Assembly (NCBI GenBank): GCA_019112735.1
Contig: DXIS01000029.1
Span: 23,594 to 87,593 of the forward strand
Source of the DNA: Candidatus Mediterraneibacter guildfordensis
GTDB taxonomy: Bacteria; Bacillota; Clostridia; Lachnospirales; Lachnospiraceae
DNA length: 64,000 bases
Direction of reading: 5' to 3'
The translations under genes were made by a program, and so were the position numbers. The notes beneath the pieces were generated by a model. That model was not told the DNA's origin and searched no databases. It saw only the letters and a program-made list of their open reading frames with translations. This document shows positions 8,379 through 15,781 of the stretch, one piece after another. The stretch's first letter is position 1. Every line of letters starts with the position of its first letter.

Positions 8379-8945
8379 ATGGGCAGGAATTATGTGATGT
8401 CGGATATTCACGGAATGTCCGGTCTCCTTAAAAAGATGCTGGACATTATACAGCCGGGGGCCGATGACAGGGTTTATATTCTGGGCGATATGATCGACCG
8501 GTATCCGTATTACTATAATACATACAATGTCCTCTGCGCGGACGAAAGGCTGCGAAAGAAGATCCCGGAATACGTGGATTTTATGAAAACACTGCCGCTC
8601 TATGCAAAAGTAAAGACGGACGGGGAATGCTGGCTCCTCGCGCATGCATCAACGGAGGATATCCTGCATATATGGAAAAGGAAAGAACGGCTGATCTGGG
8701 ATACGTCAATGATCGACCGGCAGAGGGGGATCCCCGGTTATGTTTCGGTTGTGGGGCATGTTCCGACGATCCTTGTCAGAGGAGTGGCAGGCAGGCCGGC
8801 TGAAATCTGGAAAAGCCCGGATGGTTGCCTGATCGATGTGGACTGCGGGGCGGTTTTTCCGTCCGCAGGCGGCAGACTTGGGTGTCTGTGCATGGAAACA
8901 CGGCAGGAGTATTATGTGTCAGCGAGGGTGTGTGGATCGCCTTAA
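8379..8945 (+). CDS. Calcineurin-like metallophosphoesterase relative lacking the GNH motif
   Basis: A 188-aa protein related to PP1/PrpE-type serine/threonine protein phosphatases. It keeps motif I (SDIHG, residues 8-12), motif II (GDMIDR, 36-41) and the late histidine motifs LAHA (about 87-90) and VVGHVPT (about 124-130). The region after GDMIDR, which should contain the GNHE/GNHD motif and an active-site helix, is missing: the chain jumps from DRYPYYYNTYNVL to IPEYVDFMKTLPLY, which in full-length relatives lies after the GNHE motif. The reading frame is intact, so this looks like an in-frame deletion of a few dozen residues. It is likely inactive or altered as a phosphatase. Probably co-transcribed with the Rpn-type gene 15 bases upstream. 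Confidence 0.75.
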   Translation: MGRNYVMSDIHGMSGLLKKMLDIIQPGADDRVYILGDMIDRYPYYYNTYNVLCADERLRKKIPEYVDFMKTLPLYAKVKTDGECWLLAHASTEDILHIWKRKERLIWDTSMIDRQRGIPGYVSVVGHVPTILVRGVAGRPAEIWKSPDGCLIDVDCGAVFPSAGGRLGCLCMETRQEYYVSARVCGSP

Positions 8946-8950
8946 AATAC

Positions 8951-8979
8951 TGTCCATTTGCCGGTGGATATGATACAAT
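8951..8979 (+). promoter_or_regulatory. Promoter of the LUD-protein gene (extended -10)
   Basis: TGTCCA (8951-8956), 17-base spacer and TACAAT (8974-8979) preceded by TGA, giving an extended -10. Confidence 0.5.
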
Positions 8980-9020
8980 TAAAAAACGGTTGCGTTTTGA
9001 AGTGAAAGGAGATCAGAACA

Positions 9021-9656
9021 ATGGGACCAAGAGAAAAAAGAAATGAAGCGCTTGGAAAAAGAGTGGTAAAGGCGCTTGAATCGAGAAATATGGAAGCCTA
9101 CTATGCGGTATCCAGGGAAGAAGCCGTGAAAACAGCGCTCGGGCTGATCGCTGAGGGCAGTACGATCAACATGGGCGGATCCGCGTCTGTCCGTGAATCC
9201 GGACTTGTTGAGGCGCTGAAAGAAGGGAATTATACGTTTTATGACCGGGATCTGGCGTCATCTCCGGAAGAAAAAGAAGCAATCGCCAGGAAGGCATTTG
9301 ACTGTGACTGGTATCTTGGCAGTGTGAATGCCATGAGTGAGGACGGTGTATTTGTCAATATTGACGGAAATGCCAACCGGGTGGCTGCCTATGCGTACGG
9401 TCCGAAAAATGTGCTTCTGATCGTTGGTATGAATAAGGTTGTTAAGACTGAAGAAGATGCCATGCACAGGGCAAGGAATGAAGCGGCGCCGATCAATACG
9501 CAGCGGTTTGGTTCGAATACGCCGTGTGTGAAAAACGGCAGTTGTTTTGACTGTAAGAGTGAAGACTGTATCTGCTGCCAGATTATGATCACAAGGTTCA
9601 GCAGGATACCGAAGAGGTTCAAGATCATCCTGGTTGATGAAAATCTCGGATTCTGA
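9021..9656 (+). CDS. LUD domain protein (lactate-utilisation LutC-like, DUF1121 type)
   Basis: A 211-aa cytoplasmic protein with the LUD fold found in LutB/LutC, proteins tied to lactate oxidation in other bacteria. The N-terminal part has MGGSASVRESGLVEAL, matching the nucleotide-binding-like loop of LUD proteins, followed by VGMNKVVKTEEDAMHRAR, a strong family signature. The C-terminus carries a cysteine cluster (CxxC and CxC pattern in SCFDCKSEDCICC) that could bind a metal. AAAGGAG lies 8 bases before the ATG. No LutA or LutB homolog is next to it, so it acts alone here; its reaction is not known. Confidence 0.85.
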   Translation: MGPREKRNEALGKRVVKALESRNMEAYYAVSREEAVKTALGLIAEGSTINMGGSASVRESGLVEALKEGNYTFYDRDLASSPEEKEAIARKAFDCDWYLGSVNAMSEDGVFVNIDGNANRVAAYAYGPKNVLLIVGMNKVVKTEEDAMHRARNEAAPINTQRFGSNTPCVKNGSCFDCKSEDCICCQIMITRFSRIPKRFKIILVDENLGF

Positions 9657-9692
9657 GACTGACCGGATAAAAGAGGAGCAGGAGTATATTTT

Positions 9693-10499
9693 ATGAAAAA
9701 ACAGCAGAGAGGACGTACCGGAAGTCATCGGAGGCCGCGGAAAAGCCCGGAACGACAGAAGAGCGTTTTGTTTGATATTATAAGCGGGACAGTGCTTATC
9801 GTTGCAGTATGCGTTTTTGTATTTTCGCTGTATCAGCTTGTTATGATGCTGATCCCGTACTATACAGGTGGAAAAGAATATGATGAGATCCAGGATCTGG
9901 CGGTCGAGGCGGATGCGGACGGAACAGGATTCAGCGTGGACTTTGATGAACTGCTGGCGATCAATTCTGATACGATCGCGTGGATCCGGTTTGACGAGCC
10001 GTCGATCATTAATTATCCGGTTGTGAAAAGTGCGGATAATGAAGAATATCTCACGAAGACATTCGCCGAGAACGACAATAAGCTTGGCGCGATCTTTATG
10101 GATATGCGCAATAACAGTGATTTTTCTGACAGGAACACGATTATTTACGGGCATCATCTGAATGTCAGCCCGGATATGTTTTCCCGGCTGAATATGTATG
10201 AAGATGAAGAATTCTGTAAAGAGCATCCGGATTTCTATATTTATACACCGGACGGGAAGATCCGTACATACACTGTGTTTGCGGCAGGTGAGATCAGTGC
10301 GGTCTCAGAAAATTATGTTGTGGATTTTGCGTCGGATGAGGAATATGAAGCGTTTCTTGGAAAATGCAGTGCCGATTCAGCGTATCCGGTGGATGTGGAG
10401 CTGAATGCCCAGTCACAGATCATAACGCTGTCAACATGTACGAATGACGGAGATGCAAACCGCTTTGTAGTACGCGGGGTGCTTACTGCGATTGATTGA
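9693..10499 (+). CDS. srtB: Class B sortase
   Basis: A membrane-anchored transpeptidase that attaches proteins with an NPQTN-like sorting signal to peptidoglycan or builds pili. 268 aa: a basic cytoplasmic N-terminus (1-25), one membrane helix (about 27-55), then the sortase barrel outside the cell. Catalytic residues are visible: His154 in IYGHH, Cys249 in TLSTC, and Arg257 in ANRFVV. The insertion with a long helix between strands is typical of class B. Genes for its substrate proteins are not nearby, so this is not a pilus cluster. It may be in one transcript with DUF951 and DUF3842 downstream. Confidence 0.93.
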   Translation: MKKQQRGRTGSHRRPRKSPERQKSVLFDIISGTVLIVAVCVFVFSLYQLVMMLIPYYTGGKEYDEIQDLAVEADADGTGFSVDFDELLAINSDTIAWIRFDEPSIINYPVVKSADNEEYLTKTFAENDNKLGAIFMDMRNNSDFSDRNTIIYGHHLNVSPDMFSRLNMYEDEEFCKEHPDFYIYTPDGKIRTYTVFAAGEISAVSENYVVDFASDEEYEAFLGKCSADSAYPVDVELNAQSQIITLSTCTNDGDANRFVVRGVLTAID

Positions 10500-10514
10500 T
10501 GAGGAGGAAAGAAG

Positions 10515-10715
10515 ATGGCGGACAGATTCAGCGTTGGCGATATCATCCGGATGAAAAAGCCTCATCCATGCGGGAGCCATGAGTGGGAGATCCTGCGCAC
10601 GGGCGCGGATTTCAGGCTGAAATGCACCGGGTGCGGGCATCAGATCATGGTGTCGAGAAAGCTGGTTGAGAAGAATACCAGACAGATCGTGAAGAAGGCG
10701 CAGGGAGAGGAATAA
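10515..10715 (+). CDS. DUF951 domain protein
   Basis: A 66-aa cytoplasmic protein matching DUF951, an uncharacterised family common in Firmicutes and often found near the replication origin. It begins with the typical VGDIIRMKKPHPCGSHEWEILRTGADFRLKC stretch in part, with cysteines in HPCG and CTGCGH that look like a zinc site. AGGAGG at 10502-10507 precedes the ATG. The stop is directly followed by the DUF3842 start, so the two are translated together. Function unknown. Confidence 0.88.
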   Translation: MADRFSVGDIIRMKKPHPCGSHEWEILRTGADFRLKCTGCGHQIMVSRKLVEKNTRQIVKKAQGEE

Positions 10716-11132
10716 ATGAGAGTACTTGTGATAGACGGCCAGGGCGGCGGTCTCGGAAAACAGCTTGTGACCGCGGTGAAAGGATATGACCGCGGGATCG
10801 AGGTCATCGCTGTGGGCACTAACAGTGCGGCGACAAATATGATGCTGAAGGCAGGCGCGGACCAGGCGGCGACGGGGGAGAATTCTGTGGTGACAGTCTG
10901 CAGGAGCGCCGATGTGATCATGGGGCCGGTGGGCATCGTGATCGCGGACGCCATGCTGGGGGAGATCACGCCGCGCATGGCGCTGGCGGTCGGGCAGAGC
11001 GCGGCGAAGCGGATATTGATTCCGGTCAATCTTTGTGATAATATTGTCGTTGGAATTGAAAATATGTCTATGGGAAGACGCGTGGAATGCGCAGTGGATG
11101 CATTGAAAGAGATCATGGCATCAGAGGGATGA
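10716..11132 (+). CDS. DUF3842 family protein
   Basis: A 138-aa protein of the DUF3842 family. The N-terminus VLVIDGQGGGLGKQL resembles a nucleotide-binding Rossmann loop; the central GVGTNSAATNMMLKAGAD-type and MGPVGIVIADAMLGEITPR segments are family signatures, only part of which is quoted. It starts at the base after the DUF951 stop, without its own spacing, so translational coupling is likely. No reaction is known for the family. It ends 147 bases before larE, with a terminator in between. Confidence 0.85.
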   Translation: MRVLVIDGQGGGLGKQLVTAVKGYDRGIEVIAVGTNSAATNMMLKAGADQAATGENSVVTVCRSADVIMGPVGIVIADAMLGEITPRMALAVGQSAAKRILIPVNLCDNIVVGIENMSMGRRVECAVDALKEIMASEG

Positions 11133-11135
11133 GGA

Positions 11136-11258
11136 CCGGCATGAAGCCGGACGGACGGGCTGAAGCCCGGATATACCGGAGCGCATGATCGAAATACAGG
11201 AAAAGGATATCAGGAAGGTATCGGCTTTCAGAGGGAAGCGGGTGCCTTTTCTTTTTTT
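11136..11258 (+). promoter_or_regulatory. Candidate transcription attenuator upstream of larE
   Basis: Two small hairpins (CCGGC/GCCGG at 11136-11150; CGGGC/GCCCG at 11156-11169) are followed by a strong terminator: a 14-bp stem with one mismatch (11216-11229 with 11234-11247), AGAG loop and a TTTTCTTTTTTT tract ending at 11258. The left terminator arm contains CGGCTT (11222-11227), complementary to AAGCCG at 11144-11149 in the first hairpin, so an alternative antiterminator pairing is possible. The larE ribosome binding site follows the T-tract at once. It may be a plain terminator after DUF3842 or a regulated leader; the alternative pairing favours the latter. Confidence 0.5.
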
Positions 11259-11278
11259 GCGGACGGAGGAGATACAGG

Positions 11279-12091
11279 ATGATGGTAAAAGATTTTTTCA
11301 GACAGACGCCGCGGGCGGCCGCAGCGTTTTCAGGAGGGACGGATTCGGCGCTCCTCTTATATCTTGCAAAACAGAACGGATGTGACGTGCACGCCTATTA
11401 TGTGAGGACCGTCTTCCAGCCGGAGTTTGAGCTGGAAGATGCGCGCAGGCTGGCAGGAGAACTGAATATCCCCATGACGGTGGTGGAGCTGGATATCCTG
11501 GCAGTGCCGGAGGCTGCGGCCAACGGGCCGGACCGGTGCTATCACTGCAAGCGGGCGATCTTCACGACGCTTCAGGAAGCGGCCGCGGAAGACGGGTACA
11601 CGGTCCTTCTGGACGGGACTAATGCATCCGATGATGCGGGCGACCGGCCGGGCATGCGGGCACTCCGGGAACTTGGGGTGCGCTCGCCGCTGCGGGAATG
11701 CGGGATCACGAAAGCGGAAGTGCGCCGGCTTTCCCGGGAGGCCGGGCTGTTCACATGGGAGAAACCGGCGTACGCCTGTCTCGCCACCCGGATCCCGACC
11801 GGGACGGCGATCCGGGCGGACCGGCTTCGGAGTGTGGAGCAGGCGGAAACGCAGATGAGTGAGATGGGATTCCGGGATTTCCGTGTCCGGATGTACAGGG
11901 ACGCGGCGCGGATCCAGGTCCGGGCGGAGCAGCTTGCCCTGGCTCTTGAAAAGCGGAAAGAGATCACAGAACGGCTGGGCGGCCTCTTTGACGGTGTATT
12001 GCTGGATCTGAATGTGCGGACCGAAAGTCCGGACATGGAACGGCACACAGAGAATGATCAGGAACAGGAGGAAACGGATCATGAACAATAA
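11279..12091 (+). CDS. larE: LarE, ATP-dependent sacrificial sulfur transferase of nickel-pincer cofactor synthesis
   Basis: Cytoplasmic enzyme that adenylates the carboxylates of pyridinium-3,5-biscarboxylic acid mononucleotide and replaces them with thiocarboxylates. The PP-loop SGGTDS is at residues 18-23. Cysteines lie in RCYHCK (Cys87 and Cys90) and in AYACLATR (Cys167), the last matching the sulfur-donating cysteine of the Lactiplantibacillus enzyme. The three-cysteine arrangement fits the variant thought to hold an iron-sulfur cluster and work catalytically rather than sacrifice its own sulfur. 270 aa is normal length. GGAGGAG lies about 7 bases before the ATG pair. larB overlaps its end by 11 bases, so the two are translationally coupled. 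Confidence 0.93.
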   Translation: MMVKDFFRQTPRAAAAFSGGTDSALLLYLAKQNGCDVHAYYVRTVFQPEFELEDARRLAGELNIPMTVVELDILAVPEAAANGPDRCYHCKRAIFTTLQEAAAEDGYTVLLDGTNASDDAGDRPGMRALRELGVRSPLRECGITKAEVRRLSREAGLFTWEKPAYACLATRIPTGTAIRADRLRSVEQAETQMSEMGFRDFRVRMYRDAARIQVRAEQLALALEKRKEITERLGGLFDGVLLDLNVRTESPDMERHTENDQEQEETDHEQ

Positions 12092-12845
12092 ACAGGAGAT
12101 ACTGGAGCTTCTCCGGAGCGTGGCGGACGGGTTGACTTCCCCGGAGCAGGCTCTTCTGTATCTGAAGGAAGAACCTTTTGAGGATTTGGAGTATGCCAAG
12201 ATCGACCATCACCGGGGCATCCGGCAGGGCGCTTCCGAGGTGGTCTACGGCGCCGGCAAGACGCCGGAGCAGATCCGGGGGATCGTGGAAGCGATGGGGG
12301 CGAAAGGATGCAGGAACATCCTAGTGACCCGCATTGACCAGGATACGGCGGATATCCTGTGTGCCGCTGTCCCGGCCGAGTATCATCCGCTGCCCCGGCT
12401 GGCCGTCGCATTTCCGGAACCGCAGGAGGGCCGGGGAAGCATCGTGGTGGCCACCGGCGGGACCAGCGACATCCCGGTGGCGGAGGAGGCGGTGCTGACG
12501 GCGGAAGCCATGGGAAACCGGGTCACCCGGCTCTATGATGTGGGAGTGGCGGGACTTCACCGCCTGCTGTCCAACCTGGATCCGCTCATGAGCGCACGCT
12601 GCGTCGTGGCCGTGGCGGGGATGGAAGGGGCCCTGGCCTCGGTGATCGGCGGCCTGGTGGACTGCCCGGTGATCGCGGTGCCCACCAGTGTGGGGTACGG
12701 AGCGAACTTCGGCGGGCTGTCGGCGCTTTTGTCCATGCTCAACTCCTGCGCGTCCGGGTGCAGCGTGGTGAATATTGACAACGGATTTGGCGCCGGCTAT
12801 CTGGCGGGAATGATCAATCAGATGGAAGGAATAAAGGAGAACTGA
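12081..12845 (+). CDS. larB: LarB, pyridinium-3,5-biscarboxylic acid mononucleotide synthase
   Basis: Catalyses the first step of nickel-pincer cofactor synthesis: carboxylation of the pyridinium ring of nicotinic acid adenine dinucleotide with release of AMP. The 254-aa chain has the AIR-carboxylase (PurE)-like C-terminal fold with VVATGGTSDIPVAEEA and the VPTSVGYGANFGGLSALL segment characteristic of LarB. The start at 12081 is chosen because AGGAGG lies about 10 bases upstream; a frame extension to 12012 lies wholly inside larE and has no such site. Overlaps larE by 11 bases and precedes larC by 4 bases. Confidence 0.93.
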   Translation: MNNKQEILELLRSVADGLTSPEQALLYLKEEPFEDLEYAKIDHHRGIRQGASEVVYGAGKTPEQIRGIVEAMGAKGCRNILVTRIDQDTADILCAAVPAEYHPLPRLAVAFPEPQEGRGSIVVATGGTSDIPVAEEAVLTAEAMGNRVTRLYDVGVAGLHRLLSNLDPLMSARCVVAVAGMEGALASVIGGLVDCPVIAVPTSVGYGANFGGLSALLSMLNSCASGCSVVNIDNGFGAGYLAGMINQMEGIKEN

Positions 12846-12849
12846 CAGA

Positions 12850-14136
12850 ATGAAGATCTTATATATTGAATGTAATATGGGCGCGGCCGGCGACATGCTG
12901 ATGGCGGCGCTGTACGAACTGCTGAGCAATGAACAGAAACGGCAGTTTGTGGAAAAGATGAACGGTCTGGGTCTTCCGGGGGTAAAAGTGACGCCCTGCC
13001 GGAAGACGACCTGCGGGATCGCGGGCACACATATGGAAGTGACCGTGCACGGAGAGGAAGAGCGGGAGCCGGACGCAGCGCACGGGCATCCGCAGGACTT
13101 CCTGCATGACCATGAATGCGGACATCAGCATGGACATGAACATGAGCACGGGCATCATCATGCTTCCCCCGGGCGTATCGCGGCGTTGATCGACGGGCTC
13201 CCGCTGCCGGAGCGCGTGCGGGAACATGCGCGCCGGGTCTATGACCTGATCGCGGAAGCGGAGGCGAAGGCCCACGGGTGTCCGGCGGGCGACGTGCATT
13301 TCCACGAAGTGGGCGCCCTGGATGCGGTGGCGGATGTGGCCGGAGTCTGTTATGCCCTGGAGATGCTCCGTCCGGACCGGATCCTGGCGTCGCCGGTCCA
13401 TGTGGGGAGCGGCACGGTCCACTGCGCCCATGGCGTGATGCCGGTCCCTGCGCCGGCCACGGCGAATCTCCTGGCGGATGTCCCCATGTACGGCGGACAG
13501 GTCAGGGGAGAACTGTGTACGCCCACCGGGGCGGCTCTGCTCGTACGTTTTGCGCAGCATTTCGGGGATATGCCGGTGATGCGGGGAACATCCGTCGGCA
13601 TCGGGGTCGGAACGAAAGAATTTGACCGGGCAAACTGCGTCCGCGTCTTTCTGGGAGAGACAGAAGAAGGCGCCGATGGCAGCATTGCGGAGTTAGTGTG
13701 CAATATCGACGACATGACGCCGGAAGCGCTCGCGTACGCGCAGAAAAGGCTCATTGATCTGGGGGCGCTGGATGCGTATACCAAGGCCGGGACCATGAAG
13801 AAAGGAAGGCCGGGCTGGGAACTCACCGTACTCTGCCATGCAGACCGGATCGATCGGACCGCGGAAGACATCCTGCGGGAGACGACCACCAACGGCGTGC
13901 GGGTCCGCCTCTGCCGGAAATATTTCCTGAGACCCGGCAGTGAAACAGTGGAGACCCTGTACGGCGCGGTCCGGGTAAAGACGGCTGAAAGGTCCGGCAT
14001 CATACACGTGAAGCCGGAATATGAAGACGCGGCTGCGGCGGCGGAGAAGGCGGGCGTTCCATACCGGGAAGTCTGCGAAGAAACGATGCGGGCGTACCAT
14101 GCCGGAAAGAGAAAGGGGCAGGCGGATAATGAGTAG
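12850..14136 (+). CDS. larC: LarC, nickel insertion enzyme for the nickel-pincer cofactor (unsplit)
   Basis: CTP-dependent cyclometallase that inserts nickel into pyridinium-3,5-bisthiocarboxylic acid mononucleotide. 428 aa in a single frame; in Lactiplantibacillus plantarum the two halves are joined by programmed frameshifting, which is not needed here. The N-terminus YIECNMGAAGDMLMAALYEL is a family signature. Residues 78-104 (bases 13081-13161) form a histidine-rich loop with about a dozen His, typical of nickel storage or delivery. The C-terminal half has CNIDDMTPEALAYA and the KKGRPGWELTVLC segment. larC ends inside the start of the downstream solute-binding protein gene (8-base overlap), linking cofactor synthesis with metal import. 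Confidence 0.93.
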   Translation: MKILYIECNMGAAGDMLMAALYELLSNEQKRQFVEKMNGLGLPGVKVTPCRKTTCGIAGTHMEVTVHGEEEREPDAAHGHPQDFLHDHECGHQHGHEHEHGHHHASPGRIAALIDGLPLPERVREHARRVYDLIAEAEAKAHGCPAGDVHFHEVGALDAVADVAGVCYALEMLRPDRILASPVHVGSGTVHCAHGVMPVPAPATANLLADVPMYGGQVRGELCTPTGAALLVRFAQHFGDMPVMRGTSVGIGVGTKEFDRANCVRVFLGETEEGADGSIAELVCNIDDMTPEALAYAQKRLIDLGALDAYTKAGTMKKGRPGWELTVLCHADRIDRTAEDILRETTTNGVRVRLCRKYFLRPGSETVETLYGAVRVKTAERSGIIHVKPEYEDAAAAAEKAGVPYREVCEETMRAYHAGKRKGQADNE

Positions 14137-15775
14137 GAAATATACCGCGGTGCTCCTGTCAGCGGCACTGGCGTTATCCGCGGCATTTGCGGCATCCGGC
14201 TGCGGGCGCGGCTCTGAAGGAACAGGTGCGGCTGCCCGGACATCCGCGCAGGCGGCGGAGCAGAGGGCCCGGTCGGGGGAAGTGGTGGTGGCCATGGATC
14301 CGAATTCCGAACCGGCGGCCGGTTTCGATCCGGCGTACGGCTGGGGCGCAGGCGAACATGTCCATGAGCCGCTGATCCAGAGCACCCTGACGGTGACGAA
14401 CCCGGATCTTACCATCGGGTATGATCTGGCGACGGATTATTCAGTCAGTGAAGACGGCCTGACCTGGACGGTTACGATCCGGGATGACGTATCCTTTACG
14501 GATGGTGAACCGCTTACCGCGGAGGATGTGGCCTTTACATATAATACAGTGAAAGCGTCCAGTTCGGTCAGTGATTTTACCATGTTGGACTATGCGGAAG
14601 CGGCGGACGACAGGACGGTTGTGTTCCATATGAACCGGCCGTTCTCCATCTGGCCCTATACCATGGCCGTGACCGGGATCGTGCCGGAGCATGCTTATGA
14701 CAGCGCGACATACGGCGCATCGCCCATTGGTTCGGGCAGATATATCCTGAAGCAGTGGGACCGGGGGCAGCAGGTGATCCTGGAGGCGAATCCGGATTAC
14801 TACGGCGGGGAGCCGCTGATGAAGAAAGTGACGATCCTCTTTATGGAGGAAGATGCGGCGTTTCTTGCGGCGCAGGCTGGCCAGGTGGATCTGGCCTATA
14901 CGTCCGCCACTTACTCGGACCAGCAGATTGAAGGATATTCGCTGGCGTCCTATGCCACGGTGGACAACCGGGGATTCAATCTCCCGGCTGTGCCGGAGCA
15001 GACCGACGCACAGGGGCGGACTGTGGGAAATGACCTCACGGCGGACGTGCGGGTGCGCCGGGCGATCAATATGGGCATTGACCGGCAGGAAATGATCGAC
15101 CATGTGCTGAACGGATACGGGAGTCCGGCATACAGCGTGTGCGACCAGATGCCATGGTACAGCGAAGCGTCCGAGGTGGAACATGACCCGGAGGGCGCGG
15201 CGGCGCTTCTTGATGAGGCGGGCTGGAAGACCGGGGACGACGGCGTCCGGGAAAAGGACGGCGTGAAGGCGGAACTGAACCTGCTCTATTCGGCCGGAGA
15301 CTCCGTCCGCCAGGCGCTGGCCGCGGATTTTGCGGACCAGCTCGGGGATCTGGGCATCTCTTGCACGCTGGAAGGCATGGGCTGGGATACGGCTTACGAC
15401 CGGGCGCTCTCGGATCCGCTGATCTGGGGCTGGGGCGCCCATACGCCGATGGAGCTTTACAACATTTACCATACGGCCGCCGGATCGGATTGGGCGCTGT
15501 ATTCGCCCTATGCCAGCGACGCCGTGGACCGCTATATGGATCAGGCGCTGGCGCAGAATGATCTGGAAACGTCTTATCAGCTGTGGCGGCAGGCCCAGTG
15601 GGACGGGACGGAAGGCGTGACCTGGGAGGGCGACATCCCCTGGGTGTGGCTTGTGAATATCGACCATCTCTACTGGGTGAGGGACGGGCTTCAGGTGGCG
15701 GAGCAGAAGATCCATCCCCACGGGCACGGGTGGTCGGTGGTCAACAATGTAGATCAATGGACCTGGAAAGGATGA
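14129..15775 (+). CDS. nikA: Nickel/peptide ABC transporter solute-binding lipoprotein (NikA/OppA type)
   Basis: Extracellular lipid-anchored binding protein of the SBP_bac_5 family, 548 aa. A signal peptide with lipobox AASGC (Cys near residue 21) directs acylation. The body shows VHEPLIQSTLTVTNPDL, the YDLATDYSVSEDGLTWTVTI pattern of the family in part, and FTDGEPLTAEDVAFTYN. A histidine cluster IHPHGHGW near the C-terminus could coordinate nickel. Nickel as substrate is inferred from position in the lar cluster; peptides or nickel chelates are alternatives. The start at 14129 overlaps the larC stop by 8 bases; a longer frame from 14021 encodes an Arg-rich, unlikely N-terminus. Confidence 0.85.
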   Translation: MSRKYTAVLLSAALALSAAFAASGCGRGSEGTGAAARTSAQAAEQRARSGEVVVAMDPNSEPAAGFDPAYGWGAGEHVHEPLIQSTLTVTNPDLTIGYDLATDYSVSEDGLTWTVTIRDDVSFTDGEPLTAEDVAFTYNTVKASSSVSDFTMLDYAEAADDRTVVFHMNRPFSIWPYTMAVTGIVPEHAYDSATYGASPIGSGRYILKQWDRGQQVILEANPDYYGGEPLMKKVTILFMEEDAAFLAAQAGQVDLAYTSATYSDQQIEGYSLASYATVDNRGFNLPAVPEQTDAQGRTVGNDLTADVRVRRAINMGIDRQEMIDHVLNGYGSPAYSVCDQMPWYSEASEVEHDPEGAAALLDEAGWKTGDDGVREKDGVKAELNLLYSAGDSVRQALAADFADQLGDLGISCTLEGMGWDTAYDRALSDPLIWGWGAHTPMELYNIYHTAAGSDWALYSPYASDAVDRYMDQALAQNDLETSYQLWRQAQWDGTEGVTWEGDIPWVWLVNIDHLYWVRDGLQVAEQKIHPHGHGWSVVNNVDQWTWKG

Positions 15776-15781
15776 TGGGAC

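Noticed and set aside
11133..11258. NiCo (czcD-type) riboswitch upstream of the lar operon
   Set aside because: Two hairpins and a terminator are there, but I do not see the conserved four-way-junction sequence of that class. Kept only as an unclassified attenuator.
11357..12199. 280-aa minus-strand frame opposite larE/larB
   Set aside because: Shadow of two clearly coding genes; composition is Pro/Arg-rich and no domain is seen.
12850..14136. Frameshift between LarC1 and LarC2
   Set aside because: The frame is continuous over the whole length and both halves show their motifs.
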